Part shown: piece by piece, positions 13,393-27,091 of the stretch
How the letters are laid out: each line of letters opens with the position of its first letter
How positions within the stretch are numbered: the first letter of the stretch is position 1
Assembly: GCA_903813345.2 (NCBI GenBank)
Contig: CAIIXF020000001.1
Span: forward strand, 54,021,885 to 54,085,884
Source of the DNA: Owenia fusiformis
Lineage: Eukaryota; Annelida; Polychaeta; Sabellida; Oweniidae
Direction: 5' to 3'
Length of the DNA: 64,000 nucleotides
The notes under the pieces: generated by a model
Databases searched by the model: none
The model's input: the letters and a program-made list of their open reading frames with translations, nothing else
Told to the model about the DNA's origin: nothing
Translations under genes and position numbers: made by a program

Positions 13393-15830
13393 TACCCACG
13401 GTAGGCTTACTATTTATTTAGGTTACATCAAGGTCTCTATCCTCTATGTTTAAATTCTGGACTTAAGAGTTAATGTAACACACACATAGAGTTTATTGAT
13501 CCTTATTTTTTTTATTTATTTAGTAAGGTTCCTTTACCAGGTGGATAAATATTAAATATTGTCTAAGAAAATGGCTCTTTCTCAAGTAAAAACATCATTG
13601 TCAGGTTGAGTGTTTTCCCAGAACTTATTGATCAACTTGCCACTTATCATGAGCAAATTGTTTACAGAGAGCGTTTAATTTGAGATAAGTGTTATTCTCA
13701 ATATTAATGCTATCGAGAGTGTTTTATAATATAGATACATCGATTTAAAAACGTTACTAATTGAACTGCCGTGCGTGCATCAAAAAATTCTTGTAACAGT
13801 TAAAAGGCGAACGAGCCAGAAAACTTTTTAGGTAAAAGATTTTAAGGTTAAAGTTGGTCTGGCTTCCGTTACCAGAGCTGGGTTGTTGAGTCAACAACAA
13901 AATATTTTTTCATGGCCTAAAGATACCAATGAATACCTCATTCATTTACTGTATAGTTATTTATTGTTTTTGTTGGTTTCTATTATTTACTTTCGTAGAC
14001 TCACGCGAAGTAGTTCGATCCTTTACAAATGTGAATTTCTCTAAAGCGATATTTTTGTTTTTGTTTCAAAACTTGACATTTCGATAGTTCAACAATTCCT
14101 TCAGATGATAAATGATGTTCAACTAAAATTACATCATAAGTAGGCGTTCGTGGCAATGTATATCTGAGGTCTAAAACGTCGCAAGTGAGAGATTTTATAT
14201 CTTCAATAGTTTTTAGGAGGTTCCACACATTTTATACACCGAACGAAACGTCCAGAGTGTTCAAAATAGCGTCATTGTAATCACTCGATCGGCCAATTGT
14301 TCATTGACTTATATGTTATTCACCAAATTTGAAGATGAGTCTTAATTATTTATATTGATTACTTGTATGTCTTGTAAGTAATAATTACTTGTGTATCGAG
14401 ACGCGTTTAAGCAGCATTTCATGAACTTTTGATGATAAGGAGGCGAAAATTGTAGCTATGTTTACGTTAACATCCAAGACACCACCTTTAACTGTTACAA
14501 AACCATTATTTTGTTCGAAAAGAAAGGACCAGGTCGTATCACGCCGTGCCATGCGCCCCCTGAATGACACGCTCCGCCCGTTCCATCGATCTGAACGATG
14601 GCGTCAATGCTTTCGGGAAGGTATTTATAACAGTGTTGGTTTGCGAATAATACCAATCGTCAATTGACATCCAATATCTCTGAGGTTTCCCTGTCAGGAA
14701 ACAATTGTTATATCGAAATACAATAGTTTGCTCAGTGAGCACTCCATGGAAGAAATCTTAAGGATGGCATACCAATCAGCAAAATCCTCGGAACTTCATC
14801 GAGTTTAATCCACAATCGAATAACATGGAAATCAATTTGGTAAATATTAGGACCAACAATTAGCATCTACCTATTGGATCTCGCCTACAAAAACACAGCA
14901 CGAAGTTCCCTGATACTGATTAATATTTCATATTACAATTATCTTGATCACAACAAAATATAGATTGTGCTCGTACCCGGTAATAGTGGACACACTTGAA
15001 GTCGCCACCTCAGGCGGAAATTCAATTGTTTTTTTACACACCAGGGGTTCGAATAAATATTTTTTATTTCATTCTCGCTTTTACTCGACTAGAATCTGCA
15101 CTGTGTTAGGTTTTACATGTTGGTCAGTTAGTAGTTGGAAATTTCAACAGTTAGTAGTTGGAAATCATTTTCCCTATTTTAAAGATGTACCTAGTATTCA
15201 GATACAATATATCACCTAGAATATGGTCATTGGGTATCAGTGGTTCTGTTGAAAATAATAGGATAATTTAAAATAAATTCATAATCGTCCAGACTGTCTG
15301 CTACATTGGGGAGGGCAAATCTTGGCCAGCCCTTTTAAAAAGGAACACGTTAAAAAGGAACATGTTTCAAGCCTTGGAGGGTCTAAATTGATTTGGAAAA
15401 TATAAATGATCAGCGCAAAGTGATTGAGAAAATTATTTGTTGTTGTCAAGAATCGTTTGGCCAAATAGCTTGTTGAATCAATCAAGGCAGCTAATACATA
15501 TTACAATCCTGCTAGAAATAGTAGTCAAATACGGAATGACCACATTTAATACAATTGTACTTGATAGTGGTATCATCGCGCATAGTTGGACCGGAATTAA
15601 TTCAAATATTGTATTTCATTCCATTTCAAAGCGAATCTTTTTTTCGGAAATTCTGTAAATTGATTAAGTTCGATTGAAAAGTTGAGATTAGAGAAAATCA
15701 AGATTTTAGGAGACTGAATAATTTTCATTGTACCCGATCATGTCAATCGAAACTGGAAAGTCATTTCACTAATCTTGCCACTAATCAATGTACAATTTCA
15801 TGGAAAGTTGATTCATATGTAACAATGCGT

Positions 15831-15850
15831 TGACCTATTATAATAGGTCA
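15831..15850. repeat. Perfect 20-bp palindrome
   Basis: TGACCTATTATAATAGGTCA. It reads as two AGGTCA nuclear-receptor half-sites pointing outward with 8 bases between them. No nearby gene start makes a regulatory role compelling. Confidence 0.4.
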
Positions 15851-15879
15851 CTCATATGTATGCTAAATGTAAGATGTCC

Positions 15880-16275
15880 AATCCCTCCAAACACCGATCG
15901 AAACACCGAATCCCCTCAACTCCGAGGAGTGGCAAATTCCATCGAGCAAAAAACGGCCATCTTGAAAATGTTTTCTTGGGCAGAACTGCTAGGTCGCTAG
16001 TCATAAGCATATACAATTTGAACAAAATCCGTCAACTGGTATTGGTATCAAAGATCACATTTTGCAAAAATGGCCGCCATTTTAAATTGAGCGGCCATAT
16101 TGAAAATTCCTTCTTGAACAGAGATTTTACACCAATAAAGCACAAGGCTATAAAATTTGAATCAAATCCTGCAACCGGAGTTATTGCCCGGAGACACGAA
16201 CGAATTTAACGAACGGACGGGCGGACGAACAAAATGACGGACGGCTTTTTATAACCCCAAGAACTTCGTTCGGTG
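15880..16275. repeat. Repeat-like segment ending in a GACGG tract
   Basis: Contains recurring phrases AAAATGGCCGCCATTTT and TTGAAAATG..TTCTTG and ends in an AACGGACGGGCGGACG stretch, similar in style to the repeat at 5730. A 117-codon frame crosses it but looks like repeat sequence rather than a protein. Confidence 0.4.
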
Positions 16276-16603
16276 GGATAGTTATGCTGACAGTAAGTTT
16301 ACTAATCATTTATCATCTTTTTAGATAAAGTTCTGTGATTTTCTTTTTCCCCTCGACACATCATTCAAATGGTCCTCTTATATAATGGCTACACAATGTT
16401 ATCTGATGAAGTGAACATTGTAAATGTCGAAATTCATTTCGTGTGTCCAAGTTGCCTTTAAAAATAATTTACCTAGTTAACTAATTACAGCAGCTCCTAT
16501 AAAGGCGACTAGGTGATCACTAAAAGAGGTTTTGATTAACAGTAACGTGTTTGAATGAGAACTCAGCAGTCGTATAAACTAATCGTCAAAGCCCTTGGCC
16601 GGA

Positions 16604-16610
16604 TATAAAA
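16604..16610 (+). promoter_or_regulatory. Candidate TATA box, neuropeptide gene
   Basis: TATAAAA preceded by GCCGGA. A possible non-coding first exon follows, with a good splice donor (AAAAG|GTAAGA) at 16811/16812. The link to the signal-peptide exon 10 kb downstream is an inference: that exon begins with a splice acceptor, so an upstream untranslated exon should exist. Confidence 0.25.
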
Positions 16611-16632
16611 GAAAGCTACGTACGAGTATTCC

Positions 16633-16811
16633 CGAAATTAAGTTGCTCTTGGCAACACCTATCAGGAACGTTCGTGTAGGCCAATATTTGGAGAAATCGT
16701 AACTGTTTAAGGCCTTTTCTATTTGTGATTTGTGATAAACCAGAGCTACTTGTCTTACAAGGCACAGGTGGTAAAAGAACTCGAGGAGATAGACGAAGAA
16801 GTTTATAAAAG
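16633..16811 (+). other. Candidate 5' untranslated exon of the neuropeptide gene
   Basis: Begins about 25 bases downstream of the TATA motif and ends at the donor GTAAGA (16812). It is placed only by these signals; transcript data would be needed to support it. An alternative promoter-like cluster lies at 22050-22080. Confidence 0.2.
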
Positions 16812-17340
16812 GTAAGAATATGGTAATCTAATTATATAGGAACTATTTAATTAATTACAGTAATCAAATACTATGGCGATAAATCAAAGGCTCTGTTCTC
16901 TATTTGATTATTATGTTCATAATATTCATGTACATATATTTGCAAGTGTTCAACAGGAAACAATTCTCATCAGGAAAGAAAAATAAAACGAAACAAGAGA
17001 TATTACTTTTTTTCATTGTTTACAGAATACTTCGTAGATAATTTCAGATATCCTTTGGCGCATGTTATTGCATAGCATGACTTTATAGTATTTTTCACAT
17101 TTTATACCTGGGATGTTATAATTAAGTGGCATATTGCATGATTGATAAATTGATTCCCCATGTGTGAATGCTGCTGCTTTTTGTTTAGCTGCATCATTTC
17201 TGCAATTATGCTTTGATTGTTTTGGATTGTTTTGCGTTGCATTTAGTTAAAATATATTTTAATTTGTATTTATATGACTCTATTAAAGAAATCAGCTTCT
17301 TTCTTTACACTCAACTCCAGCTTGTAAACCTGACTATATA

Positions 17341-17700
17341 ACTATCCGTACAAACTACTCAAACTTTCAGTCTGGGCTACTCAAACTTTCAGTCTGGGCT
17401 ACTCAAACTTTTAGTCCAGGCTACTCAAACCTTTAATACAGGAAAGTCACATTATCAGTCCAGGTTATATGAACTATCGATCTATACTAGTATAATATCA
17501 ATCAGTCACTGTTACTCGGACTATCAGTTCAGATCACTCAAACTTTCGGTCAAAGATACTCAGACTATTTTTCCAGATTAACCCTCGCAGCAAACACAGA
17601 CTATATGAGCAGGCTACCCAGACTACAAGACTAGATCACCCAGCCTATCAATTTAGGTTACTGTGATTTTCAGTCCAAATGTCGCAAACTATAAGTATTT
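17341..17700. repeat. Degenerate minisatellite, about 23-bp unit
   Basis: Units based on CTACTCAAACTTTCAGTCTGG. The first three or four copies are nearly identical; later ones drift but keep ACTCAAAC and CAGTCCAG. Confidence 0.75.
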
Positions 17701-20700
17701 TCTTTAGCACTACTTTTATTTAGATAAACTATTCACATGAATATCTCTCATCCTATGAAACAAACATCATGTATCTTTTTGTCCAATATTGTATTTCATA
17801 AAAATTACAAGTTTTTACAAATATTTGGTCAATGAAAATACGATTCGGTTAATATGTTTTGTCAAAATTGACAAAAGTCGATTAATATAAACTGAATAAT
17901 ATTTCACAAATTCATTGTGTTTCTGTTCGTCATGGTAAAAAATTGATTATTGTTTTTCGAGTTTCGCTTATGGGAATGACCTCGTTGATTTCACATATGA
18001 CCTACTTAGAGCCACCAGGCGTTCAGCTTTGGCATTGGCTGTCGGTGATGGCATTCAGCATCTATAACAATTGTTACATTGTTGTAGAATCTACAAGTTG
18101 GGACATTTCCCCTTTGTTTGCTTCATTGTAGATGGTGATAATACCCCAGGTAATAATGTGACTGCTTTGATTGTGATGACTCAAACCTTTGAATACCCTT
18201 ACTCAATTAAATGTCTCCACTCTACATCCACTGGTTATCTGTTACACGTTAAAATACATTTTTGACGTTGTTTTGTATTTTATTCCCACCTTTGGGGTCC
18301 ACACTCCACAGTGATAATAAGCTGTAATTAAACAAGCCCCTAAATCAGTTTTGAGGACAATATGAATGTCTTACAATATAACAATGATATGAGAGAGATA
18401 GAAGCATAATTCCCAAAAGGGGGGAAATACGTAGGCTACAATCTATAGAGGTATTAGATGGGGATTCGTGACCTAATATGTTGACGACAATATGCTCCCA
18501 ATAGCCTCGCCTCGTCCCAAATTGAACTTTACATTCTTGATGTTGGTGAAACGTTTAAGACAAGACATCATCATTTTACTTTATCTTATCATGTCATTTA
18601 GTATTTATTGTTTTCACCGATTGTATCATTTTGGGTTTTAGAAACAGTTTAAAAATATTTCACAAAAGTCGAAACCTGCGCCTACTGCTAATTGCCATAT
18701 TCGAACGTTTATAAGGTGTCCATAAGCAACTTTTTTCCATGACCTGTACAAGATACAAAGAACAAAATCGAATCTCGGATTTAATGAGTGGTATACCACA
18801 AGCTATCATGTAAATTTCATATCTTCGGTAGCCATTGATATGATATCTGATTACGTCAATAGACTCAAAACATTAGCGAATAAGAAGAATAAATTATCCT
18901 GGAATAACATGTTTGTATCAATTAACAGTCAAGGGACTAAATTGTCCTAAAGTAAGCCTATGTCCAGTATATCATTATGTTTCACTGGTGTTTCTTTATT
19001 TTATAGCAAAACAGTTGCACCCAATCCCGGGCACCCAATCGACCTAAATCAATATCTGGCATATGAATGGCAAAAATGAATTATCATTCGTTTGCTTGTA
19101 TTTTCATGTTGATGATAAATTTTTAATAAGTCGGGTATCACTTGATACAAGACACATTCTTATAATCAATTTATGGCTAGACAACATAGAATACAATTAT
19201 CCACTTTATGAGCTTAATTTTCATCTGTCCACCTCGATAACGAGAAAACTCGAATTAATTCACATCATTGCATGGCCAAAAGTCCGAGGATATATTAATG
19301 ATCAAGTACCTAAAGATGAAGTATACTTTCCAAACGTTAATGGTTAAAGTATCCTGAATAAAACAACGTCGACTCTGAACATTTTGATAATAAAATCACA
19401 AGATTTTAAAATATTCGATGCAGAATATACGCACTTTATTAATATAGAGCCAAAGGAAAAGGACCAAAAAATGTTACAGAACCAAGCAAGAAAAGAAAAT
19501 ATTTAAGTGTACACCAGTCACAAGGAAAACAAACCCCAACTATCCCAAACCATAATCCAATTAACTTGAAAAGAAACATTTAGTCTAATACCTACCTTTC
19601 CAACTATTCAATTTTCATTATCACAATGCAGGACCAAAACACACCAAGGGATATTTCATTCATTCAGAAGCCATCGCATGTAAATAAATGAAGAATAAAT
19701 ATAAATTGATATAAATGATTAAATTAGCATCATAACATCAAAATAGTTGTAGATACTACTTTATTTTACAAACAAGATATGGCGTTCACTTTCTTAATGT
19801 GGGACAGACTTTATCCAGTCTCGAAGTCCAAATGTATTTTTAAAAACAATTTCAGGGAAATATTCGCTATCGTTGGTGTGAAAGAGAATCGTTACTAAGA
19901 ATGCAAAATAGATATTTTGACACATCGACACTTCCTTAGACACAAATAGCTTCTTCCGCCACTCGATCCTTATCAAACAGATGCCGGAAAATACATAATG
20001 TATCACATGTACGTGATCATTACTACCTAGAGACCAAATCAAAGCTTATCATCGAGCTGTTGACAGTATTACCCCCCTTTAAGATATTTGGGCAAACTGT
20101 CTGACTTTGATTTTCTTCTTTTTAGATTTACCAGATTATCTTTTTATTAGTTTCAATTTACCCAAGATTTGTAAAGATCCAAAACAAACGGCCTGATTGA
20201 ATCGGCCGATATCATTAAGTTTAACTTGACGGATTCTCGGCTATCGAGTTAAGATTGTCAAGGTGATTGAGCCAACTAAACTGATGAAACTAATTACCAC
20301 TGATAGACATATTGTAGTCACTTATTGCATCTTGCGTATTTCTTATAATCCCCCCTCGTTGACATTTTTCGTCGAAGAACTGTTTAATCCCACTGTGAAT
20401 GATGACGGTGATCATTTATAATGTCGCCGTATGGTTCTCGGACGGATTAGCAAGATTAAGGGGGATTAGCTAAGCGCTGATTTGTTTTTGCCTGCTTCCA
20501 AACACATAACACTTTACTCTGATTAAACTAGTCAAGGGCCTTTCTAAGATGTAACCCTGTCATTTACATGTGAACTAGTGCCATAGAGTATTTGTTAATA
20601 TGTCCTCTAGTCTTTACTATAATCCCCAGAATTGCTTTCATTAAACCGTTCAATATGAGAAATCAATAAAAGAAGCACTTGCAGTGAACGATGAAGAGTG

Positions 20701-22049
20701 CTCAATTTGAAAGGGGTAGGTATGGTTTAATTATTTCAAATGTCATCAGAAATGGAAAGAGAGGGACACGACGTGACGATGGACAGTTTTATGGGAATTG
20801 CCACGAAATAAACACTTCATTTCAGTGGGGCATTTATGATTAAGACTTTTTACCCTTTGCATTCGTTCGACTTCCTTCTTAAAAGAAAGATTCGGTAATT
20901 TATAACTGGACTTTGCGCACAGGGTAAAGATTTTTTGATGGTGACTACATCTTTCCAGCATTAAAGCAAGCGAGCGCAACACCCAACTGAGATTTTAAAA
21001 ACAGGATTGCACCCACCTTAAAAATCCATTTTCACCCACTTGAAAATGAGAAAAATCATAAAATTGTATTTTGAGCAATTTTGGTCTGTATTGTGAAAAT
21101 GAGAATTTTACACCGCACGTTGGACATCACATCCTTCTTTCAGTTCCTCATTACCATTGTAAGTTGGAAAAAAGAAAGATGCGAAGCGTATCAGAATGAT
21201 ATAATGTCTAAGTTTCCAATAAACACTGCCACTCAAAAAGCAATATCATAATTTTATTATATTACAAACTCATTAATTCTCATTCGTGTTATTTTTACTC
21301 AACCTCGAGGTGATACATCATTACCGCAGTCAGAAAGTCGCAAAAAGAAAACAATTCAGTCTCGTCCTACACAGAACTGTGATACCCCGGCGTGGCCCTG
21401 CGTGGCTCTTTGTAATCAATTACCATGGTCTCTTAATCTAGAATGCCTTATCAGATGACATAAATAAGTCAGATTCTGGAAAAAAGACATAAGACATGTT
21501 ACGAATCTAATCTGTTCAAACTTTACTTATAGCCAACCTCATATTTACATCCCAGCTGTTTCTCGTTCAGTTTATCAACAATATCACTGCTGGGACCGAC
21601 CGAAATGTTCTGATTGGCAAATATTCGCATCTGAGGTTTTTAACATGGAAGTTTATGGTAGATTAAAAATGGAACCGAAAAAACGAAAAAAGCTTTCACA
21701 GTGAAAGTTTTTCGGAAAACAGATGGGTTCGGATATATATGTTTACTACATTTTTAAATAAAATGCAATACTAAAACTGTCAGTACCGAGTGACTTTTCG
21801 TTTTTAATATTTTGTAATGTCTTAACTCTCGCCCAATCAACTGATCACACATGCTTGTTTTAAATCATCGTTTTAAGGACTTGAGCGTACAATCACAGAG
21901 GAAAACGTCATCAAATTCGTGGTACTTTCAATTTTGATACGGTACTATAAATTCTCTTATAACATACCTATGATGATGTATAGTGCAAAGTGTACACAAG
22001 ACAGCGGGCCAATATAAGTTTTGAAAAGCCCGCGCCCGCTAACTTTCTG

Positions 22050-22079
22050 ATTGGTCAAGGCGCTGACGTCATAACCAAT
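22050..22079. promoter_or_regulatory. CCAAT - CRE - CCAAT cluster
   Basis: An inverted CCAAT (ATTGG, 22050-22054), a perfect cAMP response element TGACGTCA (22064-22071) and a forward CCAAT (22075-22079) fall within 30 bp. GC-richer sequence (GCCCGCGCCCGC) precedes them. This is a typical core-promoter-proximal arrangement, about 5 kb upstream of the neuropeptide signal exon. A gene driven from here could not be identified otherwise. Confidence 0.35.
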
Positions 22080-25000
22080 CAATCGAAGATAAAACTGCGC
22101 GAGCAATTTTTCTAAACTCATTTCAATCATTTTCAAACCATTTGTTTGTCAATTCTATAAGAAAACGGTATTCTCTGACCAGTCTACATCATCATAGGCA
22201 TGTTATAAATCGTTTATGTCACTATCGTGGCATATATGCCCGAGGTCTCAGTGATATATGGCCCGACCTTGGGAGGGACATTCTCTGAGAACCTCTAAAT
22301 ATTATGCCTTTTGCGCTTTCAGCACATGGCTTGGATCCGAAATATGCTGACCATCAGTTACACATGTTGTTATGACGTGCACGGACCTGGGGACAATGCG
22401 AGAAATGCGGGCTAATCTCAGCTTTGAGCGTTAATCTCTGCCTTATTTAAAAAAGCTAACTATGTGTTTAATATACCATTTTGAAGTATTTTTTATTCGC
22501 ATTTCAGTGATATCATTTTCCTTCAAGATTTTGATGGGATCTAACATATTTTTAAAGTTAAATATACCCCGACATCGTCAAATACGCTGTAAGACGTAAC
22601 ACTTTACGCTTACACGGTTCGTTGATATTGGGATAACTTTTGAAATAATGATCGGAATCCAACTAAAATTTCACAATTTATTCAATGGAAGGTGTGCATT
22701 TATGACGTCACAATTGTGTAACGGCTACAGTTCAAATTGTCTTATATGAACGCTTTTAAAATTTTCAAAATTGTGTAAGGTTTTGAAGGCGAAGGGGGCG
22801 GGCAATAAGTTTACCTTCATTTAACCTTCTAATTTAAGTCTGATTTGAAAGAAAAATTAACTGCACAATATTGTCACGGCGAAATTAACAAAACAATAAC
22901 CGATTTGTTTATTTTACAAATAATATTGAACTAAGAGCTGATTTTTGAGACTTGAAAAAAATGTGACGCATCGATTTTTTACCACAAATTCAATACATAT
23001 CAATTTTTACTAACGTCCCAAGTGGATTTCCTGACCGTTTTTCAAAATTCAAAAACATTTTAGAAATATTGTCCTCGAGATCTTGCTACCCTGTGAATTT
23101 TACCTTGATTAAATAAGGATAAAGTATTTTATTTTTAGGTTGACTAAACTTGATAAAAATGTGACGCTTGTCGTTTTTGACGTCGCAAGGCTCTTTGCGC
23201 CCTGTGCTGCTCATTGTTTTGTTTTGGTATTTTGACGCCATAATGTTACGCTAATTGTCCCCAGTTTCGTGCGACGTGTATGTGTCCTTTTACAAGTTAC
23301 TTCTAAAGTACATATTCAACTGCATGAGAAGAACGATCAAAATTGTGAAATTGGCAAATTGATTATTGCGTTCATTTGCCTCTTTGAATTAGGTATTGTA
23401 CTTCAATTCTGCTTGTAAATAGGCTGTGAATTGTGATGTCCACTACTTGGGCCAGAAATTAATTAATTTTTGTGTGTTAACAGTTTCATCCGAGATTGTT
23501 TGTGAATGCAAATGGAATGGTTTTCCATTATTAAACTGTTGGAGATGAAGGCAATGCTTTCTTGCAAGAATGGCATATTTAAGAGTACTGCAGAACTTTT
23601 AAAATCTAAGACTTACACGAATATTGAATCCCTGTGAAACAACAACCATGACCAAAAATAATACTTTTTGTGAACCTTTCAAATTCAACAGCAAGCATAC
23701 GCTTTATATGTAACAGAATCAAAGTTGAGTTAAAATATTTAGAAATAACTTTGCGTGAATTTTGGTGATTACATTAAGATACAAGTAAAGGATAGCACCC
23801 ATGTAAAACAAGCGGGGGATTACTTTCAGTCTCAAATGTAAGAAAAATGTAATCAAGTTAAAAAGAATTTTAATTTCAGTTATTTGATTTAGAAACCAAT
23901 CGTAACAGATCTTTGATTCTCGAACCAATTTGATCAAAATCGACGAGTGAAATTCTTTTCATCGTTGTGTTTTACAATTGCCTCTGTACTAAATGGAACT
24001 TGTTAGTTTGCTTGTGTGGAGTTCTGTACGAAAAGATCTTTACTCAAATCGTTTTAATTGCATGTAAGAACAACTCACCCTGTCAAGGAACTTGTTTTAC
24101 AACTTTTGGTGGCAAACACTATGAGGGGTGAATATTAATGAATCCATTCGTTCCACTTACAAAATCCAATCATAAGATGTAAGCGCTTTAGATGCTGGCG
24201 CAGAATACCATTAAATAGCAATATCAAGAATAAGTGGTAAGTACAAATGTGTAATAATATTGTTTGTCTGAAATTTTTTAAACAAGGCATTAACATGCAA
24301 AACGTCACCACCCACCATTTGTTACAGACCGATTGCCGAACACCAACCGAACCAAACTTGCAATGTGTTCACTGAAACTTCGAAGGGCCTAGTATAAAAC
24401 TTATAAAAAACAGAATGTTTCCATGATATCTTTTTCTACATCTTGACTTGAAAGCCAACGAGAGCTCAGTATTGTCATTCTACTTAATACCCTTACTTTA
24501 GCACTTCGAAAAAAGACATTCATCTAACTTCAAATATAAAACGAACTGTTTCCGGCGCATCCGTACTTTAATGATTGAATTCATTGATGAGTAGTAAAAG
24601 AAACATTTCAAAGAGAGGGGGATCAGGCTATATCCTTACTAATCCAGTAGCGATCTAGGATTATCTCTTTCAGGAGGTACGCTACTGTAACAAATGAGAC
24701 CAATTTTATTGATTTTTGACTAGGTAATTATAGAAGAAATATGTTTCAGTGGCAGTATAGCACGACAAATCAAATATTTCAAGATTTCCTATTGTTCAGA
24801 AAGAATAACATACAGGGAGGTCAAACATGATATGACACTTTTTATGAACACAATAACATAACTAACTTTAACTTTTCTGATAACCTAGTGAAATCAACTA
24901 TAAAGTAGGTATCTAAATATGATAAACTTAATGCCTTTTTGAAATTAAATATGTCACCTAAAATGAGATGTCCCACGACTGTATAATATCAAATTATCTT

Positions 25001-26379
25001 GGACACTGAATACGACTCGATAAAAGGTGGTGTTTTTGGAGCACCCTGTAGCAAAGAATTCGATACTAATATGGTATTTTTTTGCAAATTGTTTCGCAAG
25101 AAAACACAATCTTGTCTTGCTATAGAGAACACAATTCAAAATGTTTTCACGGGTGGAGAAAAGTAAATGCCAAGTCAATCAGGATTTACGTTTTAATGGC
25201 TTTTCAGTATTTTAAGTGAAAATTGGAAATGCTGATCAAATATTGAATAACTCAAGATAAATACAAAATATTTTGCCCAATGCTGCGGAATAATTCAGGA
25301 TACGACCAACTGTAACACTGATAAACATGCAGAAACGGAAATGGCTGCCTTTGTATTTAAGGTTTCATCAATTTGGGGGAAGTCTAATATCTCTTCAAGT
25401 CATTCAAGTTTGAACAACATATGATTTATTCACATCCCTCCAAATCTTTCTTCTCGCTATACTAGTTATGCTTTTCTTACGCTTTAATGCGAAAAATTGC
25501 ATCAAACTGAGTCATACAACCACTTGTCTACACGGATCGATTGGTTTGACTTCTGGCCACGTCATAATTACGCCAGGTAGATAGTAACGGTTAAATGACG
25601 CTCACTAACATTATCATGTTCTTTGCGTTGACCCTTAATCTACATGTTTACCCCGTGTACGTGTAATATCATCATGACCCATGGGGATTACTGTCGTCCT
25701 TATACTGTCGTTCAAGGTCCAAAATACAACTACTCTCTTATGCCTTTATACACAAGTTACACGTAATACCACGGAGGAGAGAACTTACCCCTACAAGTTC
25801 ACGTACAATTCACTTAATTAAACAAGTATAGCTTAACCTCCCTATTATGATTATGTTGTGTGATGACGTTTTATTGCACTACGACGTCCTACACCGTGGG
25901 GTCATGTCCCAAAACCTATCGCCTGAAATCGACGTTGTGGGTGTGATTTCTCACTGCGCAATAATCTGACTTTAAGACGTGTGTGTGATGCTTATGTCTT
26001 TTTACACCATCTGACCTTAAAAGAACAATGTAATTAATTCTGTAATTCTCATCTTAAATAACCCCAAAATGTTTTAATTCATAATTATCAGTAAATTGCA
26101 CCATCATCTAGCTTTATGATGTCTTGTGACGTCCCAATGCATCATTTAGTGTGGGAGTGTAGCAAGAATCTAAAATTAAAATCTAAAACTGACGAAGCAA
26201 TTATAGACAGAAGAAGGTATACTACTCAATTTGATCTTCTTTTCTAGTTTTAGTCAAAAGGACATCCAAGAAATTTTCTACAAAACGTTGGTGACTGGCT
26301 TGGCTGATTATCTGACATTATGATTTATAAATCTTGTGATGAAGTCATAATGCCCCTGACATTATATTCATTGTTGAGA

Positions 26380-26900
26380 CGTTCCACATTTTCTGACATT
26401 ATATTGCTTGTTATGACATCCTAATGCACCATCGTCTGACATTGTATCGCTTGTGATGACGTCCCAATGCATCATTGTCTGACTCTGTATTGCTTGTGAT
26501 GACGTATCAATGCACCATTGTCTGACATTGTATTGCTTGTAATGACGTCTCAATGCACCATTTTCTGACATCGTATCGCTTGAAATGACGTAACAATGCA
26601 CCATTGTCTGATTCTGTATTGCTTGTTATGACATCCCTATGCACCATTGTCTGACATTGTATTGTATCAATGCACCATTTTCTAACATCGAATCGCTTAG
26701 GATGACGTATCAATGCACCATTTTCTAACTTCGAATCGCTTAGGATGACGTATCAATGCACCATTTCCTAACATTGTATTGCTTGTGATGACGTTTTGAT
26801 GCACCATTTCCTGACATTTTATTGCTTGTTATGACATCCTCGATGCAGTATTTTCTGACATTGTATTGCTTGTAATGACATCCCAATGGACATGTGTCAT
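26380..26900. repeat. 43-bp minisatellite carrying CRE half-sites
   Basis: About 11-12 units of 43 bp, consensus CAATGCACCATTGTCTGACA then TTGTATTGCTTGTGATGACG and TAT. TGACGT falls at 26457, 26500, 26543, 26586, 26703, 26746 and 26789, with TGACAT variants in register at 26414, 26629 and 26832. Spacing is exactly 43 except for one shortened unit (26629 to 26703) and one 44-bp step to the last variant at 26876. An isolated TGACGT in similar context is at about 26134. The array ends about 100 bp before the signal-peptide exon. Confidence 0.85.
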
Positions 26901-27091
26901 CATATGACATTGATGATATGTGTGACAATATAATTTAACATCATTTTTATTGACGGCTTGTTATTAAGCATTTTTCACAATTATATCTCATATTGCTTAC
27001 AGGAAAGGAACTTGTACTACGACTACTCTTACAACACCTCACGTCTATATCACTGAATCACAAATATACTTAACGGAATACGGCAAATACT

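Larger units (their letters stand above)
9488..16590. other. Intergenic region upstream of SGSH, no gene recognised
   Basis: Lies between the SGSH start and the neuropeptide gene. It contains the SGSH promoter, which I cannot pinpoint, and several duplicated pieces. A segment with GAGCGTTTGGGT near 11515-11525 recurs inverted near 10570-10585. A segment with ATTACTTGTGTATC and CGTTTAAGCAGCAT near 12458-12497 recurs at 14386-14416. Several 60-117 codon open frames exist, but none has splice support, family resemblance or conservation that I can see. Confidence 0.6.
16812..27002. other. Gene-poor stretch, possibly first intron of the neuropeptide gene
   Basis: Holds a 23-bp-type minisatellite (17341-17700), a CRE/CCAAT cluster (22050-22080), a second full CRE TGACGTCA at 22703-22710, and a 43-bp minisatellite (26380-26900). 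I see no protein-coding exon. The open frames at 19063-19347 and 20746-20982 have no recognisable features. Confidence 0.5.

Noticed and set aside
14001-14228. 75-codon minus-strand frame with a protein-like composition
   Set aside because: No recognised family, no convincing neighbouring exons; left as unassigned.
15856-16209. 117-codon plus-strand frame
   Set aside because: It lies in repeat-like sequence ending in a GACGG tract, with no domain, signal peptide or splice support.
26368-26928. Three minus-strand frames with repeating Tyr-Asn-Val-Arg phrases
   Set aside because: They translate the 43-bp minisatellite; the unit is not a multiple of three, so no stable protein repeat exists.
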